Shown piece after piece: positions 1 to 12,987 of a stretch of DNA of 64,000 bases (position 1 is its first letter; every line of letters begins with the position of its first letter). The stretch spans positions 38,564,001 through 38,628,000 of the forward strand of contig OU612065.1 of NCBI GenBank assembly GCA_914767715.1. Reading direction: 5' to 3'. The notes under the pieces are model-generated. The model ran no database searches, was not told the DNA's origin, and worked only from the letters and a program-made list of their open reading frames with translations. A program made the translations under genes and the position numbers. This stretch comes from Membranipora membranacea (Eukaryota; Bryozoa; Gymnolaemata; Cheilostomatida; Membraniporidae).

Positions 1-3000
1 AACGAGCAGGTAAAATATTCAAGGCTTCTAGTCTTTGATCAGTTTAAGTTTTTGGAAGCAAAAGTCCCAAATTACAAAGCTAGCAGTGGCCTCGCATATC
101 TGTGAGCCATGCTCATGTCTGCGGTACGTGGCACAAAACACAGTAGACTAAGGGCGAGGTAGATGCGCGTTCCTTTGGCAAATTATCATAGATGAAGGCT
201 ATTTTTGCCTTTTCACTTGGCATCTGAATTTGTTTACCACAAACTGAACATCAAAACAAGGGCTCAAGACTACGTCTGTATCATATCTGGAAGCGGTCAG
301 TCCGCTTTTACCACCACTACCCTTGCAATCTTTGCATATTTCACCAAAACTACTGAGCTACTGACCATTCTGGAATGAGCTTTTTATGCCTAATCGGTTG
401 AAAATGCATATTTTATACCCTGCTTATCTAGTTAATGATGAATTCAACTACAGGTTAGCTAAACATCATTTTTGGCTAAAAGTAGTCTTTTTGCATCAAA
501 ATGTGTCAATAATCATTGTCAACATGTTATGTAAAACTTGGCTAAATCTATTACACTGTGAAGCGTTTTACTTCCCTACACCCTGTTATTTTCTGTTGAG
601 TTATTGGTCATTTACCGACAGTGAGATGAGATGGTCATCTCAAGTGTTTTAATGAATGTGAGCGCTGCACATGGCCGAGTCTAGTCACAGCAGCTCATGC
701 TGTGTCATAATGTGTTTGCTTGGTTTATGTAAATTGACGGCTCGTTGTATGAAACCCTTGGCCGACACAGAGTAGATAGTCATTATGCAGCCTTTGGATG
801 TGGATTATTCTCAGACTAGTCTGTTTAATGGTCATGTCTGTATTAATATATACAAGTATTAGTCTGGCAGGATATGCAATATGGTCAAATATAACGCCAT
901 CTGCCAACTGGAATTTCAGATAGCATTCTCCTGCATGGTAGGACAAAATTCCATTGTTTGAGCAGGTTTCTCTGTAGCTCAAATGTTTTGAAAGTGCCCC
1001 TGTTTCAATACTCAAGCGTGTATGTAATAACAACCAGATTAAAGGCCAAGCTTACATTAACTGGCCGATATCAGCCACCTTCTGAATGAAGAATGACCAT
1101 TGTCTGACCAATCAGGCAAAAGATAGTTTTCTATCCATCTGGGATTTGTGAGACATTGACTGGGGAATTTTCAGCTGAGCGGGTCAATTTTGGCATTAAG
1201 CTTGAGCACTCCGATAAATCATAGCTAACATACAACACGGAGTTGTTTGAAGTGAACAGACAGTACTATACTGCTCTTCAATTCATCAAATTTTACTGAT
1301 CATGACAAGCCTGCCAGTAATTTTATTTAGTATATACATGGGTGCACATGTACCTTAAAGGTCAGAGCCATGATGTATTTACCGACAATGTCATTTTTGA
1401 GCTCGAGGTGACATTAACTTTCGATGTCAAAAACAGTGATAAGCTCCGTATGTGGTCCATATGGTCTGGCGACGACATTATATCTTTATAAAATGTCAAT
1501 GCAGTAAGGCCCCTTAACTTTCCATTTTCATCTATTATGCTGAATATTGGTCTTGATTTGAGGGCAGACACTAATTGCTGTATAATATTGTTTGTTTCTA
1601 TTCTCATGGCTTTTACAGGGTTTACAAAGCTTTGCCTGAGGTTAAGAATAAAGAGAAGATGTATTCCACTCAACAAGAGAGAGCGGCTAACCGCCTAAAG
1701 GCAAAACTATTCAACAAGGTATAAATATAGCTTTGGCGTATCTAAAGCCTCGAGGCTACGAAGCGTGAGCGCCCACGGTCTCAGCCCCATTCACAGGGTT
1801 TCGTTTGCCACTTATTGTGTTGTGAAAAGATGGCCATGATCCTTTTTACGATGTTCAATCAGCGTGCTAAAAAACCTGTGTGGTCTCACTTTTGTGGATA
1901 CCAGGTTTTAAAATGTGTGCAGACAATTTGTAAATTCATGTGTACCGGCGGATAAGGAGTATGATTTGGATACAGCCTCATATTTAATAATCATGTGAGA
2001 AAGTAGGCATATTGTGATTTATTTTGGTAACAGAAAATTAAAGAAGTCTTGTTTCGCATTAATTTAAAAAAGTAGCGGAGCCTAGGAAATATACTCAATA
2101 CAATTAGCGTGAAATTAAAGCAGCATGCACTGCTGCCCAGCTCCCCACACAGAGCATGTGATGTCGCTGAATCATTTAGCACCTCCGAAACATCAAATAG
2201 CACTGTCCTTGTTGTCCCACTGTGCTGATTTGTGATCAAATGTGCAAATCTAAAATAATAGCCACCAGCGTCATGTGTAAATGGTCTAAAACTCAAAATT
2301 ACGTCATCGGCTACAGCGGGGTAAAGACAGGGATAATATTAGCAAACAAGTTTAAGTGTGAGAGAGAGTGTTGATAGTTCAGCGGCAGGGCATTAGTGTC
2401 GCTGTGGATTGTATGACAGGTTCACCTTGTCTCCATATACCTATCCCTGGAATGCCATCTCACATTCTAAACAAATACAACACCACAAAAAGCGTCCGGC
2501 ACAGTGATCGCAATCTCAAATTTTATGTAAAATTTATATCATCAGCACCATTGTTATGAGAATATTGTGTATAATCAAACAGAGAGCAGACGTGAATACA
2601 ACGAACAGAGCACTGGCAATATGTGCCAGTGATAACATTTGAACAAGAATTTGTGGGTGTCGAGTTACTGAAAAACCTGTCAATCAGATAGCAGCTAGAT
2701 AACAGTGGATATAAAAGATGTAATATTTTGTCAAAATGTTTTGAAACCGTTTTGTTTACGAAAGAAATGCGTTAAATATACAAAAACAGTGCCACTGTGA
2801 TTAAACTGTGTATTCTCACAATGGAAATGTGGACAGTTTTTAACTGTGTTATCAATGCATTGTTTCCTACGGAATATGAGTTGGCAGACTTTTACTTACA
2901 AATTTAAAGTTCGTTTTGGTTTCAGATTGCATGAAGCAAGTTTTGTTAAATTTAAATATTAGTAGATGGACACCTTTTGAGTGAAAACAGTCGACCCACT

Positions 3001-4266
3001 TAATTACTGATAACCGAGTTTCTTTCTCATACTTTGGACTTTTAGCGTGTTGATTTTGTTGCAAACATGAAAGTGCCCCATATGCTCATGGCTAAACTTG
3101 GACTACAAGCCGTCAAACTCACATTTATTTACCTGAATTAGAAAAATTCATTAGCAGTTCATTTGACTTGGCTACTGAATTTTTGTTCAAACTTTAGTCA
3201 TGCGTCCTCGATAGTCATAACTCAGCTCAGCTTGAGATTGGTGCAGGTGCCACATGTACTGACAGCAAGGCCGGTATCTGCGTAATGTGTGTCAAAAAGT
3301 CAGCATACCTCTGAGAGAATAGTCGGTGGCCATGTATGTCCGGGTGCAGCGGACGAGATATCTGAGCGGAGCAGCACCTGTGAATGTGATTAGAGTGATT
3401 TGGCGTTGGGCACTCACTGCCTAATCATAAAGAAAAATGTAAAATGTTAAATTCTCGGCATTTACTCTCTGTCTGCCCTCAAGCGTCATTAAACTTTTTT
3501 TTGTTGCTGGGAAGTTTAAAGAAATGATCTCAATTATTAATTGCGCAGAGTTTCGTAGCTCAGTGAGGCGTGTCATGACTTGACATATCCTTAGATACCC
3601 CCTACACAGGCTCTGTCCTTCATGTGTTGTGTTGTGGATTGAAACTCCTGTATCTTTTTTGGTAGGCATCATAATGTGTGGTATCTTTTGCTGTGCAGAT
3701 ATACCGTTAGTGTTTTTGATAAGGTGGATCATTATGCAGGTAATAGGGGAAAGCCTACGCTCCCAATTATGCTATATAAATAGATAGAATAATATAGATT
3801 ACATTTTTATCTCTGTAGAAAGTATTGAGGCATGTTTTGGACCATGCGAGAGTGACTCATCTCGTCGGGAAATCCAAGAAACCAGCTCATCAAAGAGGTA
3901 ACTATTCATAGTCAAAATACCCAAAGTCAATAACTGGGAGGAGATAAGCTGTATTGTTGGTCATATTACTCAATACTACGGAATTCACAGCCTTATCTGA
4001 AGCTCAAATCGGACCATTTTTCATGTTTATTTCCTGGAGATTCTATCCAATAAGAATTGAAGCTAAATTTTTGGTTTTTCCTCCCATTTCTTGTCAGAGA
4101 TATGTGTGATTGCCATATAAAGTTGCGATAGGGTGTAGCTTGGTTTCCCAATGCCATTTGATGGTACATTAACTGTATTTTCTTCTCCTGTCGCACCGCA
4201 GACAGGCCCTTAAATATTCTAAATTTTTAAATTGCAGAATTTAAATGGCGCAATTTTATAGCCTAG
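1..4266 (+). CDS. 3' part of an ALMS-motif (centrosomal) protein gene, partial
   Basis: Seen: the exon 1619-1718 sits between an acceptor TTTTACAG and a donor AAG/GTATAA. It reads as VYKALPEVKNKEK followed by ERAANRLKAKLFNK, with the LPEV and NRL.A.L signatures of the ALMS motif. That motif occurs at the C-terminus of ALMS1, CEP295 and C10orf90-type proteins, which act at centrosomes and basal bodies. The next exon, 3819-3897, keeps the phase (KVLRHVLDHARVTHLVGK) and ends in AGAG/GTAACT. Tentative: a terminal exon 4238-4266 (EFKWRNFIA then stop, acceptor AAATTGCAG), and an upstream exon whose last nine bases are window positions 1-9 before a GTAAAA donor. The phases of all four join, giving T-S-R before VYKALPEV. 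The rest of the protein lies to the left of the window. The middle two exons are fairly sure; the first and last are weaker. Which ALMS-motif family member it is cannot be told from this fragment. Confidence 0.55.
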
Positions 4267-7200
4267 ACAATCTATTAAGTGGCAATGAACCATTTCTTGC
4301 TCTCTCTGAGCAATCAAACCATCACATTTTGCCGATTTTGAAGGAGTTACTAAATCCAGAAGCTCTTGAGGTATAAAACTCAGCTAATTTTGGAACTCTT
4401 GATGGTCTCTGCGGTATCCATCTCATGCCCTTGTCAAAAAATGTTGGGTGCATCTCGTTGTCATTGATGGTTAGCAGTTGTAAGGGTGTAATATTTGTCT
4501 GCTTGAGTGAATAATCCGCAAAGCCCTTACTATGAGAACCCACAAAGGATTTTGTTTTTGTCGCATTGATCATTGAGCTATTGTAGCCATTACCTCTGTC
4601 ACCAAAAAACTTTTTGAGTTGAGGTTAATTCCAAATGAATATTCATAGATGTCAAATAATCTGTTATATGACCCCCTCAAAGATGGGCCACGTAAACACT
4701 TGATTAATCAAAATGACTCCCTGTACCAGAGTGTCTTCAATAAGTGAGGAGCAGAGTGAAGGGTGTGCCTCATGGTGAGAGATCAGGCCTCTCATCGGTG
4801 TGACCAGACGTAGCTACCCTTCATTCTCACAAAAGTGACCAAACCTATTGAGTCTGTGAGAGTGTGATTATGGGTCAACGATACGTGACGGTACCGATTG
4901 TCGCTTCAACGAATTGAGCAAACAGAGTCGTTGACCTGATGATGCAACCGAGAAAAAAACTGAACAAAGCCAAGAAGCACCTGTTTATAAAGGATCTCAC
5001 ACTTTGCTGGCCAACATGTATCTCTCTCTCTGCACTTAGTTATCTCATATCAGATCTCAGCGTTTACCAAGCTGTCGGAATCCCTGTAAATTAATAAGCA
5101 CAATAGGACAAATGATCCGCAAAATTCTGCGAATTGCCGTATAATTTAGGCTACTCAATTGTTGTTATGTGTGTCAATGAAATTATGACTGTCATTTGTT
5201 TCCTGTTACAGGCTAACATACATAGGCTAAGATACACTGTACACTGTACACTGTGCAGCTCTCTCGAGCGAGTGCTGAGAGAGGACGCTTTGTTTGGACT
5301 CCTCTCCATTGATAGTGCCTGGATTGACATGCCTCGCTGTGGTTGCTGCAGCGATGACTCAAAGGCATGACAACAAAAGTGTTTTTATTTATTTGACTTT
5401 TTAATTCTGAACTGATCTCCATTTTACCGTTACTCTGGTATGCAAGCAGCCTTTTTGTATAGTGATGTCTGTTATGTTTTGAGTTTCATTTTTATCTTGA
5501 AATATTTGTTTTTGGGAGCTCTTATCTTTTCCTTGTTTTAGTGTCACTTCCTTGTGAGGCCGATGTTTTGTGTCTTATCGCTGATCAGTTGTAGTCTGGT
5601 TTGCCTGGTATTGTGTGTAGATTATCTGAACACACAATTCTATATCCAGAAGCACATCAGTCATCATAAACGTCATCGATCTCTTATCTGATGACCAGGT
5701 GGATGTCTTTATTTCTGTGTGGCCTATTTTTATGCGACTTATTTTATTTGGACCAATATGATTTCACTTTATACTACGAATGACAATTGAAACAATGAAC
5801 CATCTTTCTATTTGCTATTTCTCATCACCAACATAGCTGAAGTTGTGCCCTCATATGTTTGGCATTAATGTTCGATCTTTCTCATATTCTTGACCGAATA
5901 CGGTTCACAAGATACTCTGCTCAATTATTGAAAAATGTGAACGCAGACATATGTCACATGTGGTCATGAAATGAAAGTTTTATCATGGTAACCACTGTCA
6001 AAAACTGGGTAACTGGCTCATCCTTGCAGTTAGATTCATATGCTGCTTTTCGGGTTCATTTAATGATTACTAAAGACAGGACTATAATTGGTAATCTAGG
6101 CACTGTGATGATTAAAAATAGTCATCGGGCCACCAAAGACACCAAATGGGCTTCGTAATTGTCATTGTGCATGGTCACTCAGATCAATTATAATAGTCAA
6201 TAGTCAATGATTAGTAGGCATTTCACATTTTTTATTCATTGCATGATAGGAATGTACATGGCTGCTGGCTGTCCTAAACACAAAGCTGCTGCGGCATAAC
6301 AAGAAGCTGACCAGTCACAGACACAACATTGAGGCAGCAATAAAAATAACAATAAGAAAAAAAGAGAGACTGGCTAGATACAATAGAATTATATACAGCA
6401 AATAAATAGAAAAAAATCTTTGGTAATATTATACAGTGTAGTGGTGGTAGTGCATTAGTCATTGTGATATTAATTGATAGCTTCTCATGATGCCGTCTAG
6501 CTGAAGAAGGAAAAAAGGCAGCAATAGTTTTTATCTCTCATGTGAATTAAGAGAGAGTGATCACACTGAGTCATTCGTGTCTGCCGCTGTAACCCAAACG
6601 GCAGACATGAGTATGTGTGAGATTTACAGCCTGCTGCCAACACAAATCATAACAGGAGATTCAGTCACAATCAGTCTAATAGAAGAAGAAAATGATTCTC
6701 ATAATGAGGCACCTGAGTAATACAACGATCATTACTGAATCGTCTAAGAAATCAAATTCATATTCAAGGATCTTACCACCATTATTGATGTCGAAATAAT
6801 GGTGACCAACCAGTTCTTTCTCATCAATTAGACCAGGAATTTATCCATGATCTATTTGAGGAGTTGATGGTGTTGCTTATCATATCCAACATCTCTAGTA
6901 CATACTACAAACTACATCACTATAGTATTTAGCTTCGGCAGTGCTCTAAACTGCTGTCGTTGAATAATCACGTTTAATCCCCTCAGTTCCGCTTAAGATA
7001 GAACATATTTTTCCTGATGCAAAGATAACAAGATAAACATCTTGTGACCGCCGATCACATAAAACGCTCGGGTCTTATAGCTCCACTGGGATTCCAAAAA
7101 AATTGAAGAAGGCAAAAAAGAGAGAAATGGTGTCATGTGGTGATGATTTACATAGTAATATCCAGGTTTAGTTTTTTCTAGTCTGTAGTTATGGAAAGCA

Positions 7201-7439
7201 CCTTGGTTGAATCTATGGTTATGTAGGTTTGCTAAATATTGAAGTGATAATACTATTGAGTTGTTTGAACTGTTAAGATGTCTTCTTGCCCTTGGCTGCG
7301 TGTATACAGTCCAGGCTCATAGCATTCAGAGAGGAGAAAGAGACCGTCGCGTCCCCCTTCGGAGACAGCAGAGTCCCGATCCGATCTATGATTGAGATTG
7401 TGGTAGGTTGAATGAAAGTCTTTGTAGCTTCATTGCCGG
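4267..7439. other. intergenic region between the ALMS-motif gene and the FGF gene
   Basis: This stretch separates two convergent genes and probably holds both 3' ends. No further exon is convincing. An open segment after an acceptor-like ACAG at 5211 (to a stop at 5370) contains three TACACTG repeats and matches no family I know. Microsatellite-like A/G-rich and AT-rich stretches occur near 6350. Confidence 0.4.
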
Positions 7440-10400
7440 TCACCTTAATCCATCATCACTAGTTGGTACTCGCTGATGACTCCCGAGTTGGTTATTTTCC
7501 CCTTTATGGTGTCTGTGAGGATGGCTTTGACTAGTTTCTGAATCTGATGATTCTGATTGATATGGACTGTCTGACTGAAGGCGACTAAAGTCTGGAGTAT
7601 TGGCTCGGCTGAGTTCAAATATGAAACACTTTTCACGCCGGCTGCCATGTTCAAAGCCTCGCATTGGCTCAGAGTTCTTTTTGAATCCGATATACCATAC
7701 CGGATTTGCTACTGACTGAATTTTTGTAAACTGATTGTCTGGTTGCGAGGAACGACTCATGTTGGCTGGCATATGTTTAAACGAGCACCGATGGTCATCT
7801 GTCGGCCGCGACTGAAAAAGAGAAAACAGTATAACGTTATTATACATTTCAGAGGTAGTGTATGGGATTCATATTGGTATGCTGGGTGACACATTATCAT
7901 TCTCATCATTGTTAGCCACTGTCCAGGATTGTCACAAAGGTCGATACTTTGAGTTCAACGCCTTATGAACCGTACAACCACCCCCTCACGAGAACCAATC
8001 GAAATTCTCAGGCGGAAAGCAAACAATCAGACTTGTGCTTTGTGATGTTGTGAAAAGTTTGGCTATTGGTCAAGGTAAATCTCATCGATTTTAGCACCTC
8101 TGGACACAAACGGATGAAAGAGTGGCGCTTGAGGGGACCGGGTCTATTAAAAGCAGATTGTACACATTGACCTCAATTAAGACATTGTTTTTTGGAGGAT
8201 CGATACATTTGCATTGTTGTGATATTGAAGGACAAGTAAATACGGCTGGCTCACACAACGCTTTTTAGTTTCTAAGGAGAGGTTTTACAATATGGTCTCA
8301 ATGCCACTCTGATGGTACTTTTATCGACTATGCTCAACCCTCTGCCAATTCCGGTTCCAGAGACTGATTGACAATAAGGGTGCAGCTCACCACTGAATGA
8401 TGGTGAACAACAATCCACATAGCACACAATTAATCTCCTCTTAATCATTCCATGTGGAGACTTCAAGCCAGAAACGTTGGGCAATCTTCCCATTACTTAT
8501 GGGGAGAAGAGCATAAAGTATTTTTATTACCATAAAGTTTTACTGAGACCTTGCCGTCTTTAGTTTGATGTGTCTGATGCAAGTAGACTAGAATGCAGAA
8601 GTTGACAAAATGAAAGTAATTGCAAACAGGAAAGTTTTTAGATTCTCACCTTGACTCGGAGTTTGCCGCGTCGAGTGAAGCAGATGTATTTCCGCGCATG
8701 CCGCCTCCTTATATAAAATTGATCTTCCGTTCCGTCTATTTTTATGAAGTCAAATTGTACTATAAAAGATTGAAAACAATGTAACATTAGAAGCAATAGA
8801 AAAGTCTTGAGATGCTGACACATGGATAACAAGGGCTGCACAACACAGGGTAATAAATAAACTCAGACATAAAAGGCGAGGTCACATATCATCTGGGGGC
8901 TGTTTGGATTCTGTGAATGTTCTGGCGGTCATTGCAGGGTTGTGTTTACCAATATTGTTTAGTTTATTAATAGAGCATACAAATTATTTTGGTATTCCAG
9001 GGGAGATGACTTTTCAATGAATCATATATTATTGCATTAGTAATGATTGAGAAGCACTCGTGTTTTACTATGGCCTCTCCGGAGAACTTTTTACCAAGGT
9101 CTAAACCAATTAGCAGATATATGAATCAAGTTCATGCAGCATGGTTGAACTCTTTCGTGATTGATCATTGAAGGCGGTGTCCTCACAGAGAAATGCACTA
9201 TTAGATTTGCGCAGACATACAATATTTGAGCAACGCTGCCAAAATTTAACCCTAATGTATAGGAAATGTCATGTTATGCTGTTTTGCATTAATCCTCTGC
9301 TTACTTACACCTAAGATTGGCAGCAACATTTGCGTACCTACACAAAAACATACTTTTATTTTATTATACCAACTATCAATACCAGCTGCCATTCAAACGC
9401 TGCCTTTGAGCCTGGGTGCCATTGCTTGGACAAAGATGTGTATGCTAATATTCGTGACCAAAATGAATTTTAATTAAAGCAGCATCCGGCATGTCCTATA
9501 TGAAAATCCTAGGCCTTAAACTGTAACATAGCGGGCCGGCTTCTATTTACATTATTGTAATATTTGTATACTGTACTGGTAAGCCTCTGTGATGTGATGC
9601 CGAATACTATGAAATATGGAATACATACACATATTATACAAATTTATATTACTTCCCAGATTTTATATAATGTAATGAAAGCCGGCCGCGATCTTCTTTG
9701 AGCAGGGTGGTACTGAACTGATTTTCACAGTTTAGTCACGATCAGAGCAATGATCAGGGTAACAGTATTATGCACTGTGTATATGTTTATTCAAAAGGTG
9801 TCATTCAATCTTTGTACGACAGCCTAACCCTAACGTTGACATCAAAAATTTTCATCTATCTTCCTTTATCGAACGTCAGCGAAGCTGCTAAATTTACTTT
9901 ATTTATGTTTTAATGTGACACTGACCTCCATTGTTTTCACGCCTTAGGAAGGTATATAGATCATACACAGGCCAGTCAAACAGTAGAAATATTTCCAGAA
10001 TTTACCATTTATCTCAAAGTTCAATAAATGAAACGACATTCCAGGCTTTAGATTTCTTCTCAAAAGTAAACCAATATTGCACTGCATGATGATGACAAAG
10101 GCTCGGCAGAAAACATTGTGTCATACTTACAGGTGTTAGAGGTGGAGTCAATACCATCGGCATGAATCTCATCCTGGAAAATGTTCATATATCCATCGTT
10201 TTTATCGCTGCACAGACTGCGAACTTTGAATATTCCATAATAGTTTGACTCGCTTTTAAAGTGTCTTTTACTGTTAGTCCATAATAATGTGTTGTAAGGG
10301 TTGTTCATATTCATAGTGGGGCTTCGTTTACTATGATGTCTATTCTCCCCGATGCCGTCAGCGTGACGTATGGAATGTGAACTCGATGCCATCGATGATA

Positions 10401-12945
10401 AATCTGTTATAACTGCACAAGAAATCTGCAAAATGGAATCATAAGAAAATAAATCAAAGAGCAAATGAATACTAATAGAGCTTCAGCCACATGGTATGTC
10501 AAGGTATGAACGGGTAAATAGCGGTTGCTGACTTCATTAATAATAACAAATATTTGGTAACAATGACATGCATATTGCAAGAAGAAGTGGATGCCTAGCC
10601 GAGTGACATCCACCGATAATATGCTGCATTTGCATAATCGATGGTAGTTTATGTCTCTGATATCCGGTTTATTTAAGCTGCATGCATGCTATGCAGCGGC
10701 AGAGTCTCCTTGGCATATCATGTAAGGTGCCAAAGCTTGATAAGATGACACAGTGCACACAATACATTAAATCACTTGCCTATTATCCGAGTGGTGATAA
10801 TATTTACTCAGATATTTGACCATCTTTTGTTATGGCACTTGATGCTAATGGAAATGTAACACCATGTTAGTGTGATGGATGATCGCAGGGCCAATTAGAC
10901 ATGAGACAAGACAGAAGATTGAGATGGGATTGAGATGGAAGGGTTTAAGTGGTGTATACATCTACCAGTCTGTATCAGTATGCTTATGGGATATACTTGT
11001 TATAACTAGCACTTTAAACTGTTAGCTATAAAGATTACCTCCCTACTTTTACCATCATAGTTATGAATAACGGGATAACGCATTATGAAAAAAATCCCAA
11101 TTGTGTAACGTGAGGACAGAATGTTTTAGAATGCATCTGATTTTGGGATCTAAGCCACATGAGCGGGATTAGTGAGGACAATGTGCAACCGATAAGTACG
11201 CAGCACCTGGATATGAGCTCAGCGGAATGCAAAGACTTTTCAAGCAAATTTTGTTCAAAAGTTTTTTTTGGCAAGATAACGGCCCAACTGGTAATGTAGA
11301 GATTATTATAAGCCCCAAATCGCTGTGTTAAATGACGTAAGCTGTTTAAGATTGGGGGAGAGCTCTTTGTAGAGCCGAAAGTTGTCACACTTTTATCAGA
11401 ACTATGAATTGATTTGTTTTTGGATTAAAATTGAAGAAGAAAGAGAAGAGTTGTTGATATTTCGACTGAAGTTTTTGTCATGATTTGCAGTGAGAGTTAC
11501 GATAAGAATACATTCCTACAGTCTACGTACATCAGTACAGCGGCTCTATGTACATCAGTAGAATACTCATCTTATCACGATCAAAACACTACATCACGTA
11601 GATAACCTTCTAATGCTTAGCTGCGTCAAAATACCATCAAATACCGTTTTGTAGTAAAACAAACTAACTTCAAAGTGTTAAGTATGTGATAACCCAGAGA
11701 TCTACCTTATAAGCCAGATCTCTGCGCTGTGATAATGAGCCCCATATCTTATTTTACCTGCACCGGATTTTGTCACTCTTAGATTGGCACAGGTGTCGTC
11801 GTCAAATTGAGCGGACAGTAAGACACAGTATACAGACATATATGGTCATTGTTATAGAGGCTAGCCATGAGTATGAGCCATATCCCTGTTGACCGTTCAT
11901 TGCTGGAGACTATGGAAGCCTCAGCAGTTTAGCCAAATGATATGGTTTTACAAATTTTAGAATTTCTATTCATTGCGTGCAGGTTCAAAGCCCTAAAACC
12001 ACTCAATTTTTGCAACATTGTTAACGCCAAGAAGTCTATTATTTTTTATCAAAAAATCAAATATCACACATAATGGTGCTTTAGTGATACTTTTGGGTTT
12101 GGAATAATGTCCTATAATAGGTAAGGTTCGTTATCTGTTATTATAAAACAAAAGGCTTGCCAAAGAAAAGAAGACTTTTTAGTAATTGATGAACAGCTAT
12201 CTTTGCTATCTTCATTCTACAATCAAATATGTTGAAATAATCATTTTTATTATGATTGAAAGCTCTTTGTGCATCTATACAAACGTTTTTTGCGTTTAGG
12301 TAAAGGTAAATACAATGTATCAGGCCATTGGAATTTCAGTAAAGACTTTGGCGAGATAACATGATGATAAAATCAGGCATCATCACACGGAAACTTTCTT
12401 TGGCATACTTAAACGGAAGGTATAGAAACATTGATTATGGGGATTGTTTTTGTAATCATACACAGTGCCATGCACCTACTGTCATATAACGGCAGTCCTA
12501 GACAAGTGGCTGATTGAGCACCATAGATTACTATGTGTTTGGGTGCATCATGGTCATTAGATTTACTAAAGATATTTCAAGATTTCCGTGATGTTGAAGT
12601 TGAGACATGTGTTTTGTAGGCTGAGCACGTTCACACTCTAACACACAGTAGATAATACAGGGTTTCTACTCACTTGACCAGCACCCCAGACTGCCAGCCC
12701 ATGGTGACTGAGTGTTTCAGCACACGCCGTAACTGTTGAGAAAGCAACCTAAGTTACAGTTTGTTTCTTTGGCTATAATGACACACTATTTAATTCATAT
12801 TTTCTTCTTTTTGCCAAATATCAAATAGTTTTGGTGCAAAATCAATCATCTCTTGACTTCTTTGACGTTTTACTTTAGATGATGAGTTGAGTAATGATAA
12901 ATAGCAGAGGATCAATGAGATGCTTCGTCCATTTCCAGTTTTCAT
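7440..12945 (-). CDS. fibroblast growth factor family ligand (divergent, FGF8-like)
   Basis: A secreted beta-trefoil ligand for FGF receptors. Coding exons in transcript order: 12945-12874 (tentative signal exon), 10425-10131, 8759-8650, 7811-7440; phases join and give 282 aa. Exon 2 supplies the trefoil start (NYYGIFKVRSLC, then GYMNIFQDE, near residues 85-109). The 110-bp exon 3 reads TLQFDFIKIDGTEDQFY and ARKYICFTRRGKLRVK. The last exon has VWYIGFKKNSEPMRG (residues 197-211), the classic FGF W-Y/F-G-x-K-K-x-G-x-P-x-x-G stretch. YICxxRRGKLxxK is most like FGF8/17/18. A middle exon of about 104-107 bp is usual in FGF genes (from memory). The tail after the trefoil is unusual: rich in Ser, His and Gln. 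The first exon is the weakest part: MKTGNGRSISLILCYLSLL looks like a signal peptide and joins in phase, but an in-frame ATG at 12987 or another leader exon is possible. Confidence 0.8.
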
Positions 12946-12987
12946 CCAAGTTTTATGGTGGGGTATCAAAAGATGTTGAGAAAACAT

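Noticed and set aside
5212-5370. Open segment after an acceptor-like ACAG, ending in a Cys-rich stretch (MPRCGCCSDD)
   Set aside because: It contains a simple TACACTG repeat, matches no family I know, and does not join in phase to the upstream ALMS-motif exon except as an immediate stop.
11980-11996. GGTTCAAAGCC resembling a tRNA B box
   Set aside because: No A box at the right distance and no cloverleaf could be drawn.
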